Positions 18,613 to 26,641 of a stretch of 64,000 nt of DNA are shown here, one piece after another (position 1 is the first letter of the stretch; each line of letters begins with the position of its first letter). A program made the position numbers and the translations under genes. Below the pieces are notes generated by a model that saw nothing but the letters and a program-made list of their open reading frames with translations, ran no database searches and was not told the DNA's origin. Origin of the DNA: Maritimibacter sp. GTDB lineage: Bacteria; Pseudomonadota; Alphaproteobacteria; Rhodobacterales; Rhodobacteraceae. The stretch is from assembly GCA_017792445.1 (NCBI GenBank), contig CP051232.1, positions 3,136,001 through 3,200,000 of the forward strand, read 5' to 3'.

Positions 18613-18767
18613 GTGTCACCTCGCTTTCTGTGTACAAGATATGGCGACCCGCGCGAGTCGCGCAACAATTTGATGGCAATCTTTCAACTTGCTCACACAC
18701 CTATGATCCATACGTTGTGGGCGGAAATGTCTGTAGCGCATTGACCGTCTTGTTTGGCAATTGCTGA

Positions 18768-18825
18768 ATCCAGAGGTCCCCTGTTCAAGCCAGGGAGGCG
18801 GTACCATCTTTCCCGACAGTTGACC
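18768..18825. repeat. 58-bp direct repeat, copy 2 (distal attachment site)
   Basis: Identical to 18291-18348 and ends 50 bp before the YdcF start codon. It carries only the tRNA 3' half, with no D arm or anticodon, so it cannot be a functional tRNA. Confidence 0.88.
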
Positions 18826-18874
18826 TTGGCCCGCGGATGCGGCCCTGTGCGCCCGGACTGTTCCGGAGACGGGT

Positions 18875-19687
18875 TTGGATACGCTTTTCTACATCGCCGC
18901 GAAGATCGCCTGGTTCCTGATACGGCCGGATTCGGTGATCGTGCTGCTGCTGGTGCTTGGCCTGTGGCTGCTGGCGCGCGGGCGGCAGCGGTGGGGGATG
19001 CGACTTGCGGGGGCAGGGGCCGGGCTTTTGGTGCTGCTGGCGCTTTTGCCGCTGGGCGGGTTGCTGCTGCGACCGCTGGAGGCGGCCTATCCGCCGGACC
19101 CCAGTGTATCAGAGGTTGCGGGGATCATCGTGCTGGGCGGGGCGGAAGTCGACGACGTCTCGGCCCACTGGGGCCAGCCCAACGTGAACGAGGCGGGCGA
19201 CAGGTTTCTGGCCGGCATCGCGCTGGCGGACCGGTTCCCCGACGCGATCGTGGCCTTCGCGGGCGGCAGCGCCTATCTGGCCGGGCCGGTGGTCGAGGCG
19301 GATCTGGCCGGGGCGATCTTTACCTCGGCCGGGGTGGACCCTTCGCGGCTGCGGCTTGAGGGGCGGTCCCGCAACACCGCCGAGAATGCAGTCAATGCGC
19401 TGGGCGTGCTGGGAGCCGAGGCGCAGGGCACTTGGCTTCTGGTGACCAGCGCCTACCACATGCCCCGCGCGGTCGAGACCTTCTGCGCCGCCGGATGGAC
19501 CGGGCTGGTGCCGTGGCCGGTGGATCACCGCACCAGAGGTGCGGGCCGGGCGCTGGGCTGGAACCTGGCGGAGAACCTGCGCGACCTGAACACCGGCGTG
19601 AAGGAGTGGATCGGCCGGATCGGCTATCGCGTCACGGGACGCGGCGTTTCACCCGACACCGCGCCGGGCTGTCTGGCTCAGCCGTGA
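18875..19687 (+). CDS. YdcF/ElyC family envelope protein (DUF218)
   Basis: A 270-residue protein with two N-terminal membrane helices (DSVIVLLLVLGLWLLA and LLVLLALLPLGGLLL) followed by a DUF218 domain. It shows the family features IIVLGGAEVDD, EGRSRNTAENAVNA and TSAYHMPRAVETFC. Related ElyC affects cell-wall precursor metabolism in E. coli. Translation appears to start at TTG 18875, with GGAG six bases upstream. Its promoter region is partly formed by the tRNA-His repeat. Confidence 0.82.
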   Translation: MDTLFYIAAKIAWFLIRPDSVIVLLLVLGLWLLARGRQRWGMRLAGAGAGLLVLLALLPLGGLLLRPLEAAYPPDPSVSEVAGIIVLGGAEVDDVSAHWGQPNVNEAGDRFLAGIALADRFPDAIVAFAGGSAYLAGPVVEADLAGAIFTSAGVDPSRLRLEGRSRNTAENAVNALGVLGAEAQGTWLLVTSAYHMPRAVETFCAAGWTGLVPWPVDHRTRGAGRALGWNLAENLRDLNTGVKEWIGRIGYRVTGRGVSPDTAPGCLAQP

Positions 19688-19806
19688 AGCACGTCGTAGA
19701 GGGTCGGCTCGCCCCGCCACCACGCGATCAGGCGGTGCGCCATGGTGCGTTCGGCGGTGCCGAAGCACGAATTCAAGACGAAGCGGACTGGATCGATTTC
19801 GGTCAT
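19678..19806 (-). CDS. Candidate 42-residue protein
   Basis: A short frame from ATG 19806 encodes MTEIDPVRFVLNSCFGTAER followed by a tryptophan-rich helix (HRLIAWWRGE) and a TLYDVLHG end. Most codons end in G or C, matching genuine genes here. GGGGATAG precedes the start. It converges with the YdcF gene, overlapping its last 10 bp. Coding status rests on codon pattern and ribosome binding site alone; no family is recognised. Confidence 0.42.
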   Translation of the reverse strand: MTEIDPVRFVLNSCFGTAERTMAHRLIAWWRGEPTLYDVLHG

Positions 19807-19880
19807 GTCACTATCCCCGGTGCCCTTTGTTTTAAGGGCGCTTTAGGTGATTCCTGTTGGGGTTTTGTGACGCTGGCGGG

Positions 19881-19925
19881 AAAAAACCCGTTGGGGTGGC
19901 GCCGACCGTTGCGCCGGCGCCCCAC
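19881..19925 (-). terminator. Terminator of quiC1
   Basis: Read on the minus strand, a GC-rich hairpin (GTGGGGCGCCG pairing with CGGCGCCACCCC) is followed a few bases later by TTTTTT. It starts right after the quiC1 stop codon. Confidence 0.7.
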
Positions 19926-19928
19926 GGC

Positions 19929-21815
19929 CTAGCGGCGCGGCATGCCGGGCTGCGGCATCATCCGCCGCTGGGCGGCCACGCGGAAGGGCGCGTTGGGCGC
20001 GCCGTAGCCCTTGTAGCCGTGCTTGCGCTGGATGATCTCGAAGAAGATCCCGTCGCCGAAACTGCGCGAGTAGATCTGGAAGAACGCACCCTCGGCATCC
20101 TCGTCGTAAAGGATGTTGTGCGCCTGAAGGCTGGCCACGAAATCCGCGTCCAGCCCCAGCCGCGCGGCGAGGTCGTCGTAATAGTTCTCGGGCATCGGAA
20201 GTGCGGCGAAGCCGGTGCGTTCAAGAGCCTCGGCGGTGGCGAAGATGTCGTCGGTCGCGAAGGCCACGTGCTGCACCGACGAGCCGAAGCTGTCGGCGAT
20301 GAAACGTCCCGCAAAGGTGCGGTGCGTCTCGGCGCCGTTCAGGGTGACGCGCAGCGCGCCGTCCGGCGACTCGATGGCCTGCGACCGGACCAGACCGCCG
20401 GGGTCCACCACGTCCACCGTCGCCTGCTTCTTGGTGTCGAACAGCGAGGTGTAGAACAGCGACCACGTCAGCATTTCTTCATAGTTCATGGTCTGCGCGA
20501 TGTGGTCGATGCGCAGAAGGCCGGCGTCGTGCAGCGGTTCTTCGACCGGCTCAAACTCGGTCTTCCAGACACCGGCAAGGTCGCTGGTCTGGTCGATGAA
20601 ATGCAAAAGGCCGCTGCCGACGCCCCGGATCGCGGGGATGTCCAACTCGCCCGGTCCGACCGGCTGCCGGAACGGCGTCGCGCCAAGCGCGGTGGCGCGT
20701 TCCACCGTCGCGGCGGCGCTGTCGACGGCCAGACCCACGTCGCAGACGTTCAGCCCGTGGGCGATGTGCGAGGTGTGGGCGAAGCCCTCGGGGTCGGTGT
20801 TCAGCACGATGCGGATCTCGCCCTGCTGCCACAGCTCGACCTGCTTGGCGATGTGGCGTCCCGCCAGCCGGAAGCCCAGCGAGCGCAACAGCTTGCGCAG
20901 GCCCTCGGCCTCTGTCTCGTTCGCGGCGAACTCGACGAAGGCGACGCCCTCGGGGGTGATGCGCGGCGGGATGTCGGGAACGTCGATGGCGATGCCGGGC
21001 TCGGCGCGCTTCACCTGATCCATCAGCCACACAAGCGAACGGTGCCCGTCCAGCGCGATGGCGCGCGGAGAGCCGCCGCGGAACTGGTCGTTGAACACCT
21101 CAAGGCTGATCGGCCCGTCATAGCCCGTAGCGGCGACGGCCCGCATGAAGGCGGTCACGTCCAGATCGCCCTCGCCGGGCATGTTGCGGAAGTGGCGGGA
21201 CCAGTACAGCAGGTCCATCTCGATCAGCGGGGCATCGGCAAGCTGCACGAAGAAGATCTTGTCGCCGGGGATGCGGCGGATCGATTCCGGGTCCAGCTTG
21301 CGGCCCAGCGTGTGGAAGCTGTCGACGATCAGGCCGATGTTCGGGTGGTCGGCGCGGCGCACCACCTCCCACGCGTCGCGGTGATCCCAGACGTGCTTGC
21401 CCCACGCCAGCGCCTCGTAGCCCACCCGCAGCCCGCGCGCGGCGGCGCGGGTGCCAAGCTCGGCAAAGTCGGCGGCCATCCGGTCGATGCCGCCAAGCGA
21501 CTTGGGGTGGACCGAGGAACAGACCAGAACGAGGTCGGTGCCCAGCTCCTGCATCAGGTCGAACTTGCGTTCCATCCGGTCGAAGGCGCGGGTGCGTTCG
21601 GGTTCGGGAAGCCCCTCGAAGTCGCGGAACGGCTGGAACAGCGAAATCTCCAGCCCGTGGTCGCGCACCATGGCGCCCACGTCTTCCGGCGAGGCGTCGA
21701 AGGTGATGAAATCCTGCTCGAAGATCTCGATTCCATCGAAGCCGGCGGCGGCGATGGCCGCCAGTTTTTCCCGCAGGTCACCGGCAATGCACACGGTCGC
21801 GATCGAGGTCTTCAT
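19929..21815 (-). CDS. quiC1: 3-dehydroshikimate dehydratase, QuiC1-type TIM barrel-HPPD fusion
   Basis: Converts 3-dehydroshikimate to protocatechuate. The 628-residue protein has the two-part structure of Pseudomonas QuiC1. Residues 1 to about 275 form a xylose isomerase-like TIM barrel (IATVCIAGDLREKLAAIAAA, GYEALAWGKHVWDH, LIVDSFHTL, SLEVFNDQF). Residues 290-628 form a two-module VOC domain like 4-hydroxyphenylpyruvate dioxygenase (IDHIAQTMNYEE, GDGIFFEIIQRKHGYKGYG). Automated annotation may call it HPPD, but the N-terminal barrel points to the dehydratase. With the dehydroquinase and NAD-type dehydrogenase genes downstream, it fits a quinate/shikimate route. Confidence 0.85.
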   Translation of the reverse strand: MKTSIATVCIAGDLREKLAAIAAAGFDGIEIFEQDFITFDASPEDVGAMVRDHGLEISLFQPFRDFEGLPEPERTRAFDRMERKFDLMQELGTDLVLVCSSVHPKSLGGIDRMAADFAELGTRAAARGLRVGYEALAWGKHVWDHRDAWEVVRRADHPNIGLIVDSFHTLGRKLDPESIRRIPGDKIFFVQLADAPLIEMDLLYWSRHFRNMPGEGDLDVTAFMRAVAATGYDGPISLEVFNDQFRGGSPRAIALDGHRSLVWLMDQVKRAEPGIAIDVPDIPPRITPEGVAFVEFAANETEAEGLRKLLRSLGFRLAGRHIAKQVELWQQGEIRIVLNTDPEGFAHTSHIAHGLNVCDVGLAVDSAAATVERATALGATPFRQPVGPGELDIPAIRGVGSGLLHFIDQTSDLAGVWKTEFEPVEEPLHDAGLLRIDHIAQTMNYEEMLTWSLFYTSLFDTKKQATVDVVDPGGLVRSQAIESPDGALRVTLNGAETHRTFAGRFIADSFGSSVQHVAFATDDIFATAEALERTGFAALPMPENYYDDLAARLGLDADFVASLQAHNILYDEDAEGAFFQIYSRSFGDGIFFEIIQRKHGYKGYGAPNAPFRVAAQRRMMPQPGMPRR

Positions 21816-22098
21816 GGTGGCAATCCCTTGTTGCGGAAGTCGTTTCGGCGACGAGGTCCTTTCGCCTGTGTACCGAAGCGCGCCGGTCCGTACCAGCGGG
21901 AAGGCGCGTCAGGGGGCGTGGGGGCGCGTCGGGCGGGCGACAGATCGTGTTTTCGGGCGGCCCGGCGCTTGACGGCGCCTGCACGGTAATCGCAGCATCG
22001 CCCGGCGATGAAACGGGAGGCATATCGGCAATGACGGGGCGCGCAGCATGGCGATGACGGGGACGGTGATGGTCCCGTCGCGGGCGCGGGCCTAAGCC

Positions 22099-23133
22099 AT
22101 GTGGGTGCGCCGGTTGCCCACTTTGACCCCGAAGGCGTTCGGCACGCGCGCGCGGGCCTTGTTTCCCGGGATCATGGTGTCGGCGCTGGTCGCGCTGGCG
22201 GCGCAGTTCGTGGCGGAACACTATGGCGCCCCCGCGATGCTTATGGCGCTTCTGTTCGGTATCGCGCTGAATTTCCTTGGCGAGCCGGGGCCGACGTCGT
22301 CCGGCATCAACTTCACCGCGCGGTCGGTGCTGCGGTTGGGTGTGGCCGTGCTGGGCGCGCGGGTCAGCGCCGAGATGCTGATGTCGCTGGGGTGGGGCAT
22401 GATCGCGCTGTTGGTGGCGGGCATCGTGCTGACCATCGGCTTCGGTCTGCTGCTGGCGCGGATCACCGGTCAAAGCGCCCGGTTCGCGGTGCTGACGGGC
22501 GGCGCGGTGGCGATCTGCGGCGCGTCGGCGGCGATGGCGCTGGCCGCCGTGCTGCCCCGGTCGGACCGGTCAGAGCGCGACCTGCTGTTCACCGTGCTGG
22601 GTGTCACCGTGCTGTCGACGCTGGCGATGGTTCTGTACCCGATCCTGACGCGGGCGCTGGGCTTTGACGACCAGACCGCCGGGGCCTTCATCGGCGCGAC
22701 GGTGCATGACGTGGCGCAGGTGGTGGGGGCGGGGTTCTCGATCTCGGAAGAGGCGGGCGAGACCTCGACGCTGGTGAAGCTGATCCGCGTGTCCTTCCTT
22801 GCGCCGGTGGTCATGGTGATCACCCTGATCTTCTCGCGCCAGTCGTCAGAGGCCGAGGGGCGGCGTCCGCCGCTGGTGCCGGGGTTCGTGCTGGGCTTCC
22901 TTGTGTTGGCGGGGCTGAACTCGATTGGCCTGATCCCCGAGGCGGTGGGGGCGGTGCTGGCGCGGCTGTCGTCCTGGGCGTTGCTGGCGGCCATCGCGGC
23001 GGTCGGGATGAAGACCGACCTGCGCAACATCCTGAAGGTGGGCGGCGGCGCGATCACCCTGATCGTCGCCGAGACGCTGTTCCTTGCGGGGCTGGCGCTG
23101 TGGGGGATCGTCGGGCTGGGGCTGTACCCCTGA
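22099..23133 (+). CDS. YeiH family membrane transporter (UPF0324, putative sulfate exporter)
   Basis: A 344-residue membrane protein with about ten helices. It shows UPF0324 signatures such as LMALLFGIALNFLGE, GAVAICGASAAMALAA and GATVHDVAQVVGAG. Family members are annotated putative sulfate or sulfite exporters; substrate is unproven. The preceding 283-bp gap shows only GC-rich sequence with no recognised signal. It is followed by a GntR-type operator region. Confidence 0.85.
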   Translation: MWVRRLPTLTPKAFGTRARALFPGIMVSALVALAAQFVAEHYGAPAMLMALLFGIALNFLGEPGPTSSGINFTARSVLRLGVAVLGARVSAEMLMSLGWGMIALLVAGIVLTIGFGLLLARITGQSARFAVLTGGAVAICGASAAMALAAVLPRSDRSERDLLFTVLGVTVLSTLAMVLYPILTRALGFDDQTAGAFIGATVHDVAQVVGAGFSISEEAGETSTLVKLIRVSFLAPVVMVITLIFSRQSSEAEGRRPPLVPGFVLGFLVLAGLNSIGLIPEAVGAVLARLSSWALLAAIAAVGMKTDLRNILKVGGGAITLIVAETLFLAGLALWGIVGLGLYP

Positions 23134-23195
23134 CCGGGCCACAGCGGGGGCGATGCATTGCACCCGTGATACGGCGAGGCTTGCATCCGCGTTAT

Positions 23196-23212
23196 TGACA
23201 TACAGTATGTCA
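23196..23212 (+). promoter_or_regulatory. GntR-type operator site A
   Basis: TGACATACAGTATGTCA is a perfect 17-bp palindrome about an A. Its left edge overlaps a TTGACA -35-like element. It lies 36 bp before the flavoprotein start. Two further copies at 26538 and 32906 share the pattern TGA-N2-TAC-N-GTA-N2-TCA. Confidence 0.75.
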
Positions 23213-23247
23213 CATGATTGATCGACCGTGCAATGTACGGACGGGCC

Positions 23248-24903
23248 ATGGACACCAACACCCACGATCTTGTCGTTGTCGGCGCTGGCGTGGCTGGGAT
23301 GGCGGCGGCGGCGACCGCTGTGCTTGAGGGGCTGAGCGTCCTGCTGATCGAGGCGTCACCCCATGTCGGCGGCACCAGCGCCCTGTCGGCGGGCAGCGCC
23401 TGGGTGCCGAACTCGATCCTGTCGCGCGACGACGACCCGGACGCGGCGCGGCGCTATCTCGACAGCGTGGTGGGCAACCAGTCGCGGGCCGAGATGCGCG
23501 ACGCCTTCCTGGCGCGCGGCCCCGAGATGATCGAGCGCTTGCAGGGGGCGGGGGCCTTGGATCTTGCGCCATACCCGTACCATCCGGACTATCTGACCGA
23601 CATGCCCGGCGCCGTGACCAGTGGCCGGGCGCTGGGCGCGCGGGCTTTCGACGGGCGGCGTCTTGGCAAATCGCTGGCGCTGCTGCGCCCGCCGCTGCCA
23701 GAGTTCACGATTTTCGGCGGCATGATGGTTGACCGGGTGGATATCACCCACCTGCTGAACGCGACGAAATCCGCGAAAAGTTTTGCCTACGCGGCCAAGC
23801 TGCTTTTGCGGCATGGGGTGGACCGGCTGGCCGGTCCGCGTGGGCGTCGGCTGGTCATGGGCAACGCGCTGGCGGGGCGGTTGCTGGCCTTCCTGCTGGA
23901 GCATGGCGTGACGATCCGCACCGAAACAACCGTCGAGCGGATCGAGGTCGAGGATGGCCGGGCGACCGGTGTCATTGCGGGTGGCGAGCGGATCATTGCG
24001 CGGTGCGGCGTGGTGATCAGCACCGGCGGTTTCTCGCATCACCCGCGGCTGCGGGACGAGTTGTACCCGAAGCCGGTGGCGACGCATTCCGCCGTGCCTG
24101 CGTCGAACGCGGGTGGCGGGGTCGACCTGCTGCTGGCGGCGGGAGGACGGCTGGAAATCGGCTATGACAACGCGGCCTTCTGGGCGCCCGCCTCGGTGCG
24201 GACGCGCGCTGACGGGTCCAAGGCGGTGTTCCCGCATTTCGTCCTCGACCGCGCCAAGCCCGGCGTGATCGCGGTGAACGCGGAAGGCCGCCGCTTTGTC
24301 GACGAGTCGACCTCGTACCACCGCTTCGTCGGCGGCATGTACAACGCGGGCGCGATCCCCTGTCATCTTGTCTGCAACGCGGACTTCATCCGCCGCTACG
24401 GGCTTGGCGTGATCCGTCCACTGACCCGGAACCTGAAGCCGAGGGTGGCCGAGGGCTATATCGCCGAAGGCGCCACCGTCGCGGATCTGGCCAAAGCCAT
24501 CGGGGCCGATCCCGATGCGCTGGCCGACAGCTTCGCCCGCAACGACCGTTATGCCGCCGAGGGCAGGGACCCCGACTTCGGTCGCGGCACCACCGCCTAT
24601 GCCCGCAACCTAGGCGACCCGGCGCATGGGCCGAACCCCTGCCTCGGCCCGATCGGCGAGGGGCCATATTACGCGCTGAAGATCCACCCCGCCGACATCG
24701 GCACCGCCATGGGCGTCGTGACCGACACGCAGGCGCGGGTGCTGAACGCGGCGGGTGCGCCCATCGAGGGGCTTTATGCCGCCGGGAACGACATGGCCTC
24801 GGTCATGGGCGGCGCCTATCCCGGCCCCGGCATCACCATCGGCCCCGCGCTGACATTCGGATATGTCGCGGCACGTCATGCCGCCACTCGGAAGGAGACC
24901 TAA
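23248..24903 (+). CDS. FAD-dependent dehydrogenase (3-ketosteroid dehydrogenase/fumarate reductase-like flavoprotein)
   Basis: A 551-residue FAD_binding_2 family enzyme. The N-terminal dinucleotide fold (DLVVVGAGVAGMAAAATA) and the C-terminal cap motif (GLYAAGNDMASVMGGAYPG) are those of 3-ketosteroid delta-1-dehydrogenase and flavoprotein fumarate reductase relatives. It probably introduces or removes a C=C bond next to a carbonyl. ATG 23248 is preferred over ATG 23233 or TTG 23218 because the FAD fold begins right after it. It forms an operon with the following gene, under operator A. The substrate, perhaps a hydroaromatic acid, is unknown. Confidence 0.82.
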   Translation: MDTNTHDLVVVGAGVAGMAAAATAVLEGLSVLLIEASPHVGGTSALSAGSAWVPNSILSRDDDPDAARRYLDSVVGNQSRAEMRDAFLARGPEMIERLQGAGALDLAPYPYHPDYLTDMPGAVTSGRALGARAFDGRRLGKSLALLRPPLPEFTIFGGMMVDRVDITHLLNATKSAKSFAYAAKLLLRHGVDRLAGPRGRRLVMGNALAGRLLAFLLEHGVTIRTETTVERIEVEDGRATGVIAGGERIIARCGVVISTGGFSHHPRLRDELYPKPVATHSAVPASNAGGGVDLLLAAGGRLEIGYDNAAFWAPASVRTRADGSKAVFPHFVLDRAKPGVIAVNAEGRRFVDESTSYHRFVGGMYNAGAIPCHLVCNADFIRRYGLGVIRPLTRNLKPRVAEGYIAEGATVADLAKAIGADPDALADSFARNDRYAAEGRDPDFGRGTTAYARNLGDPAHGPNPCLGPIGEGPYYALKIHPADIGTAMGVVTDTQARVLNAAGAPIEGLYAAGNDMASVMGGAYPGPGITIGPALTFGYVAARHAATRKET

Positions 24904-24906
24904 GAC

Positions 24907-25605
24907 ATGACCTTGCCCGGCAACGCCTTTCTGGCCATGTGGCACGATATCGAACCCTCGGCGCAGACCGAGTACATGGAATGGCACACGCGCGAGCACA
25001 TGCCCGAGCGGCTGTCGATTCCGGGGTTCCTTGTCGGCAAGCGGCTGATCGACCACGCGCTTGAGAAATACCGCTATGGGACTGTCTACACGGCGGAAAA
25101 CCTCGATGTGTTCCGCTCGCCCGCCTATCTTGAACGGCTGAACAACCCGACCGAGTGGTCCGGGAAGGTGCAGCCCTCGTTTCGCAACTTCCTGCGGGTG
25201 GCCTGCGAGCGTCTGGCCTCTGCCGGCACCGGCGACGGCGGCGCGATGGCGACGATCCGGCTGACGCTGGCAGAGGGTCAGGACGATGCGCTGACGGCCG
25301 GGGCAAACGGGCTGTGCAAGGCTTTGCTGAACGTCACCGGCGCCGCCTGTGTCCACGTGGGCGCCGCCCGGAACGAGGTGTCCGACATCCGCACCCGCGA
25401 GACCGAGATGCGGCCCGGCATGGCCGAACAGGGCTTCGACGTGGTGGTGCTGATCGAGGGCAGCGGCAAGCCCGAGCTTGAAGCCTCGGTCGCGGCTTTC
25501 GAGAAGGTGATCGCCGACAGCGGGCTGGGCCTGAGCGACCCGCAGACCATCGTCTACAACCTCGCCTACGAGCTGTCGTCGGCGGATATGGCGGCCGTCG
25601 CATAA
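24907..25605 (+). CDS. Conserved hypothetical protein, dimeric alpha-beta barrel-like
   Basis: A 232-residue protein opening LAMWHDIEPSAQTEYMEWHT and continuing REHMPERLSIPGF. This signature is seen in catabolic-cluster hypothetical proteins of the ferredoxin-like dimeric alpha-beta barrel type. A second, weaker half follows (FDVVVLIEGSGKPELEA). No signal peptide. It is 3 bp after the flavoprotein gene and probably cotranscribed. It may handle an unstable product of that dehydrogenase, but this is conjecture. Confidence 0.65.
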   Translation: MTLPGNAFLAMWHDIEPSAQTEYMEWHTREHMPERLSIPGFLVGKRLIDHALEKYRYGTVYTAENLDVFRSPAYLERLNNPTEWSGKVQPSFRNFLRVACERLASAGTGDGGAMATIRLTLAEGQDDALTAGANGLCKALLNVTGAACVHVGAARNEVSDIRTRETEMRPGMAEQGFDVVVLIEGSGKPELEASVAAFEKVIADSGLGLSDPQTIVYNLAYELSSADMAAVA

Positions 25606-25663
25606 GGGGCTGACACCGCAATGTCCCGGCCCCGCGCGTTCGCGTGCAGGGCCGGGCGGTCCG

Positions 25664-26482
25664 TCACCGGGCGGCGTCGAACGCCGCCATCGCGCGGCGA
25701 GAGTCGTCGAGACACAGCTTGGCCCATGCGGCATGGCCCATCTCGGCGATGCGGCGGTGGCTGGGAATTTCGACACTGACGATCAGGTCGGCGGGCAGGG
25801 CGTTGATGATGCCTTGAAGGTCCGCGCCGCCTTCGCCGGGCAACAGGCGTTCTTCGCGGGCGGTGAACAGAAGCTCTTCGATCGAGGTCGCCGGTTCCGC
25901 CGGGCAATCGCAGATCTGCAGATAGCTCATCCGGTCCGCGGGGATCGCACGCAGGTCGTCCAGCGACGTGTCGGATCGGGCGACGTGGATGGTGTCGATC
26001 AGAACCTCTCCGTTCGGCTGGCCCGCCGCCGCGACGACCCGCGTGGCAGCCGCCGCGCTGTTCAGGGGCGCCCATGGCGTGAACTCGAGATTGACCGACA
26101 GGCGATGCGGCCGCGCGGCCTCGCACAGGGCGGCGAACGTGTCCGTCATCCGTGATTCGTCGTCGTCGAGGCCCGCGGCAATCACGGTGCGTGCGCCCAG
26201 ACGCCCGGCGGTTTCAAGCATCGGCATCCATGCGTCGACCGTGGTCTGCCCGTCGATCCGCGCGATCTCGATGTCGAACACGGGCACGCCGGTCGCAGCG
26301 ATCAGCCGCTCTGTCTCGCGCAGCATCGCCGGGTCTTCCCACAGCGGAAACGCCTGTCCCCCCGCAAGCGCGGGCATCAGCCGGATACCCACGGAATCAT
26401 AGCCGGCCTCTGCCGCAAGGGTGATCGTCTCGGGCGGCGACAGCTCGAGGGTGAGGTACGACAGGCAGTAGCTGCGGTTCAC
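25664..26482 (-). CDS. Sugar phosphate isomerase/epimerase-like TIM barrel protein
   Basis: A 272-residue xylose isomerase-like TIM barrel (AP endonuclease family 2). Probable metal-site segments are PVFDIEIARID, LSVNLEFTPWAP, EVLIDTIHVARS and LIVSVEIPSHR. Relatives include dehydroshikimate dehydratases and sugar epimerases, so a step on a keto-cyclohexane acid or sugar acid is possible. Start is GTG. It is divergent from the TRAP operon, sharing the promoter region with operator B. Confidence 0.78.
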   Translation of the reverse strand: MNRSYCLSYLTLELSPPETITLAAEAGYDSVGIRLMPALAGGQAFPLWEDPAMLRETERLIAATGVPVFDIEIARIDGQTTVDAWMPMLETAGRLGARTVIAAGLDDDESRMTDTFAALCEAARPHRLSVNLEFTPWAPLNSAAAATRVVAAAGQPNGEVLIDTIHVARSDTSLDDLRAIPADRMSYLQICDCPAEPATSIEELLFTAREERLLPGEGGADLQGIINALPADLIVSVEIPSHRRIAEMGHAAWAKLCLDDSRRAMAAFDAAR

Positions 26483-26537
26483 GGGGCGTTGATCCTTATC
26501 TCTGCCGGCAGAGCGCCGGTCTTGTTTGATCAGTTAT

Positions 26538-26554
26538 TGACATACAGTACCTCA
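26538..26554 (+). promoter_or_regulatory. GntR-type operator site B
   Basis: TGACATACAGTACCTCA, overlapping a TTGACA -35-like element. It lies between the divergent isomerase gene and the TRAP operon and is the exact reverse complement of site C at 32906. Probably read by one of the two GntR proteins at 33-34.4 kb. Confidence 0.75.
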
Positions 26555-26641
26555 GTTGCCAAGTATCGGCGCAATCTGAAGGCCATTCGGTAGGCGGGGA
26601 TGCCTGCGAAGGCCGATTGTTCCGATAGAGGGAGGACTACG

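Larger units (their letters stand above)
18291..18825. mobile_element. 477-bp mini-insertion at tRNA-His
   Basis: A repeat unit of 477 bp bounded by 58-bp direct repeats of the tRNA-His 3' end. The interior is visibly richer in A and T than its surroundings and carries one leftward small gene but no integrase. The intact tRNA lies at the left end, so integration restored the tRNA. It could be a decayed remnant of a larger island or a very small passenger element mobilised in trans; the sequence alone does not decide. Confidence 0.7.

Noticed and set aside
18768-18825. A second tRNA-His gene
   Set aside because: Only the 3' half from the anticodon stem onward is present; the D arm and anticodon are missing, so it is an attachment-site copy.
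19929-21815. Calling the gene 4-hydroxyphenylpyruvate dioxygenase
   Set aside because: The C-terminal half resembles HPPD, but the N-terminal 275 residues are a sugar-isomerase TIM barrel. This fusion is characteristic of QuiC1-type 3-dehydroshikimate dehydratase, and the context is hydroaromatic catabolism.
19857-21989. A 710-codon open frame on the plus strand opposite quiC1
   Set aside because: It is a high-GC mirror frame. The minus strand encodes a complete recognisable two-domain protein with terminator and start context; the plus-strand translation is low-complexity Arg, Val and Gly without motifs.
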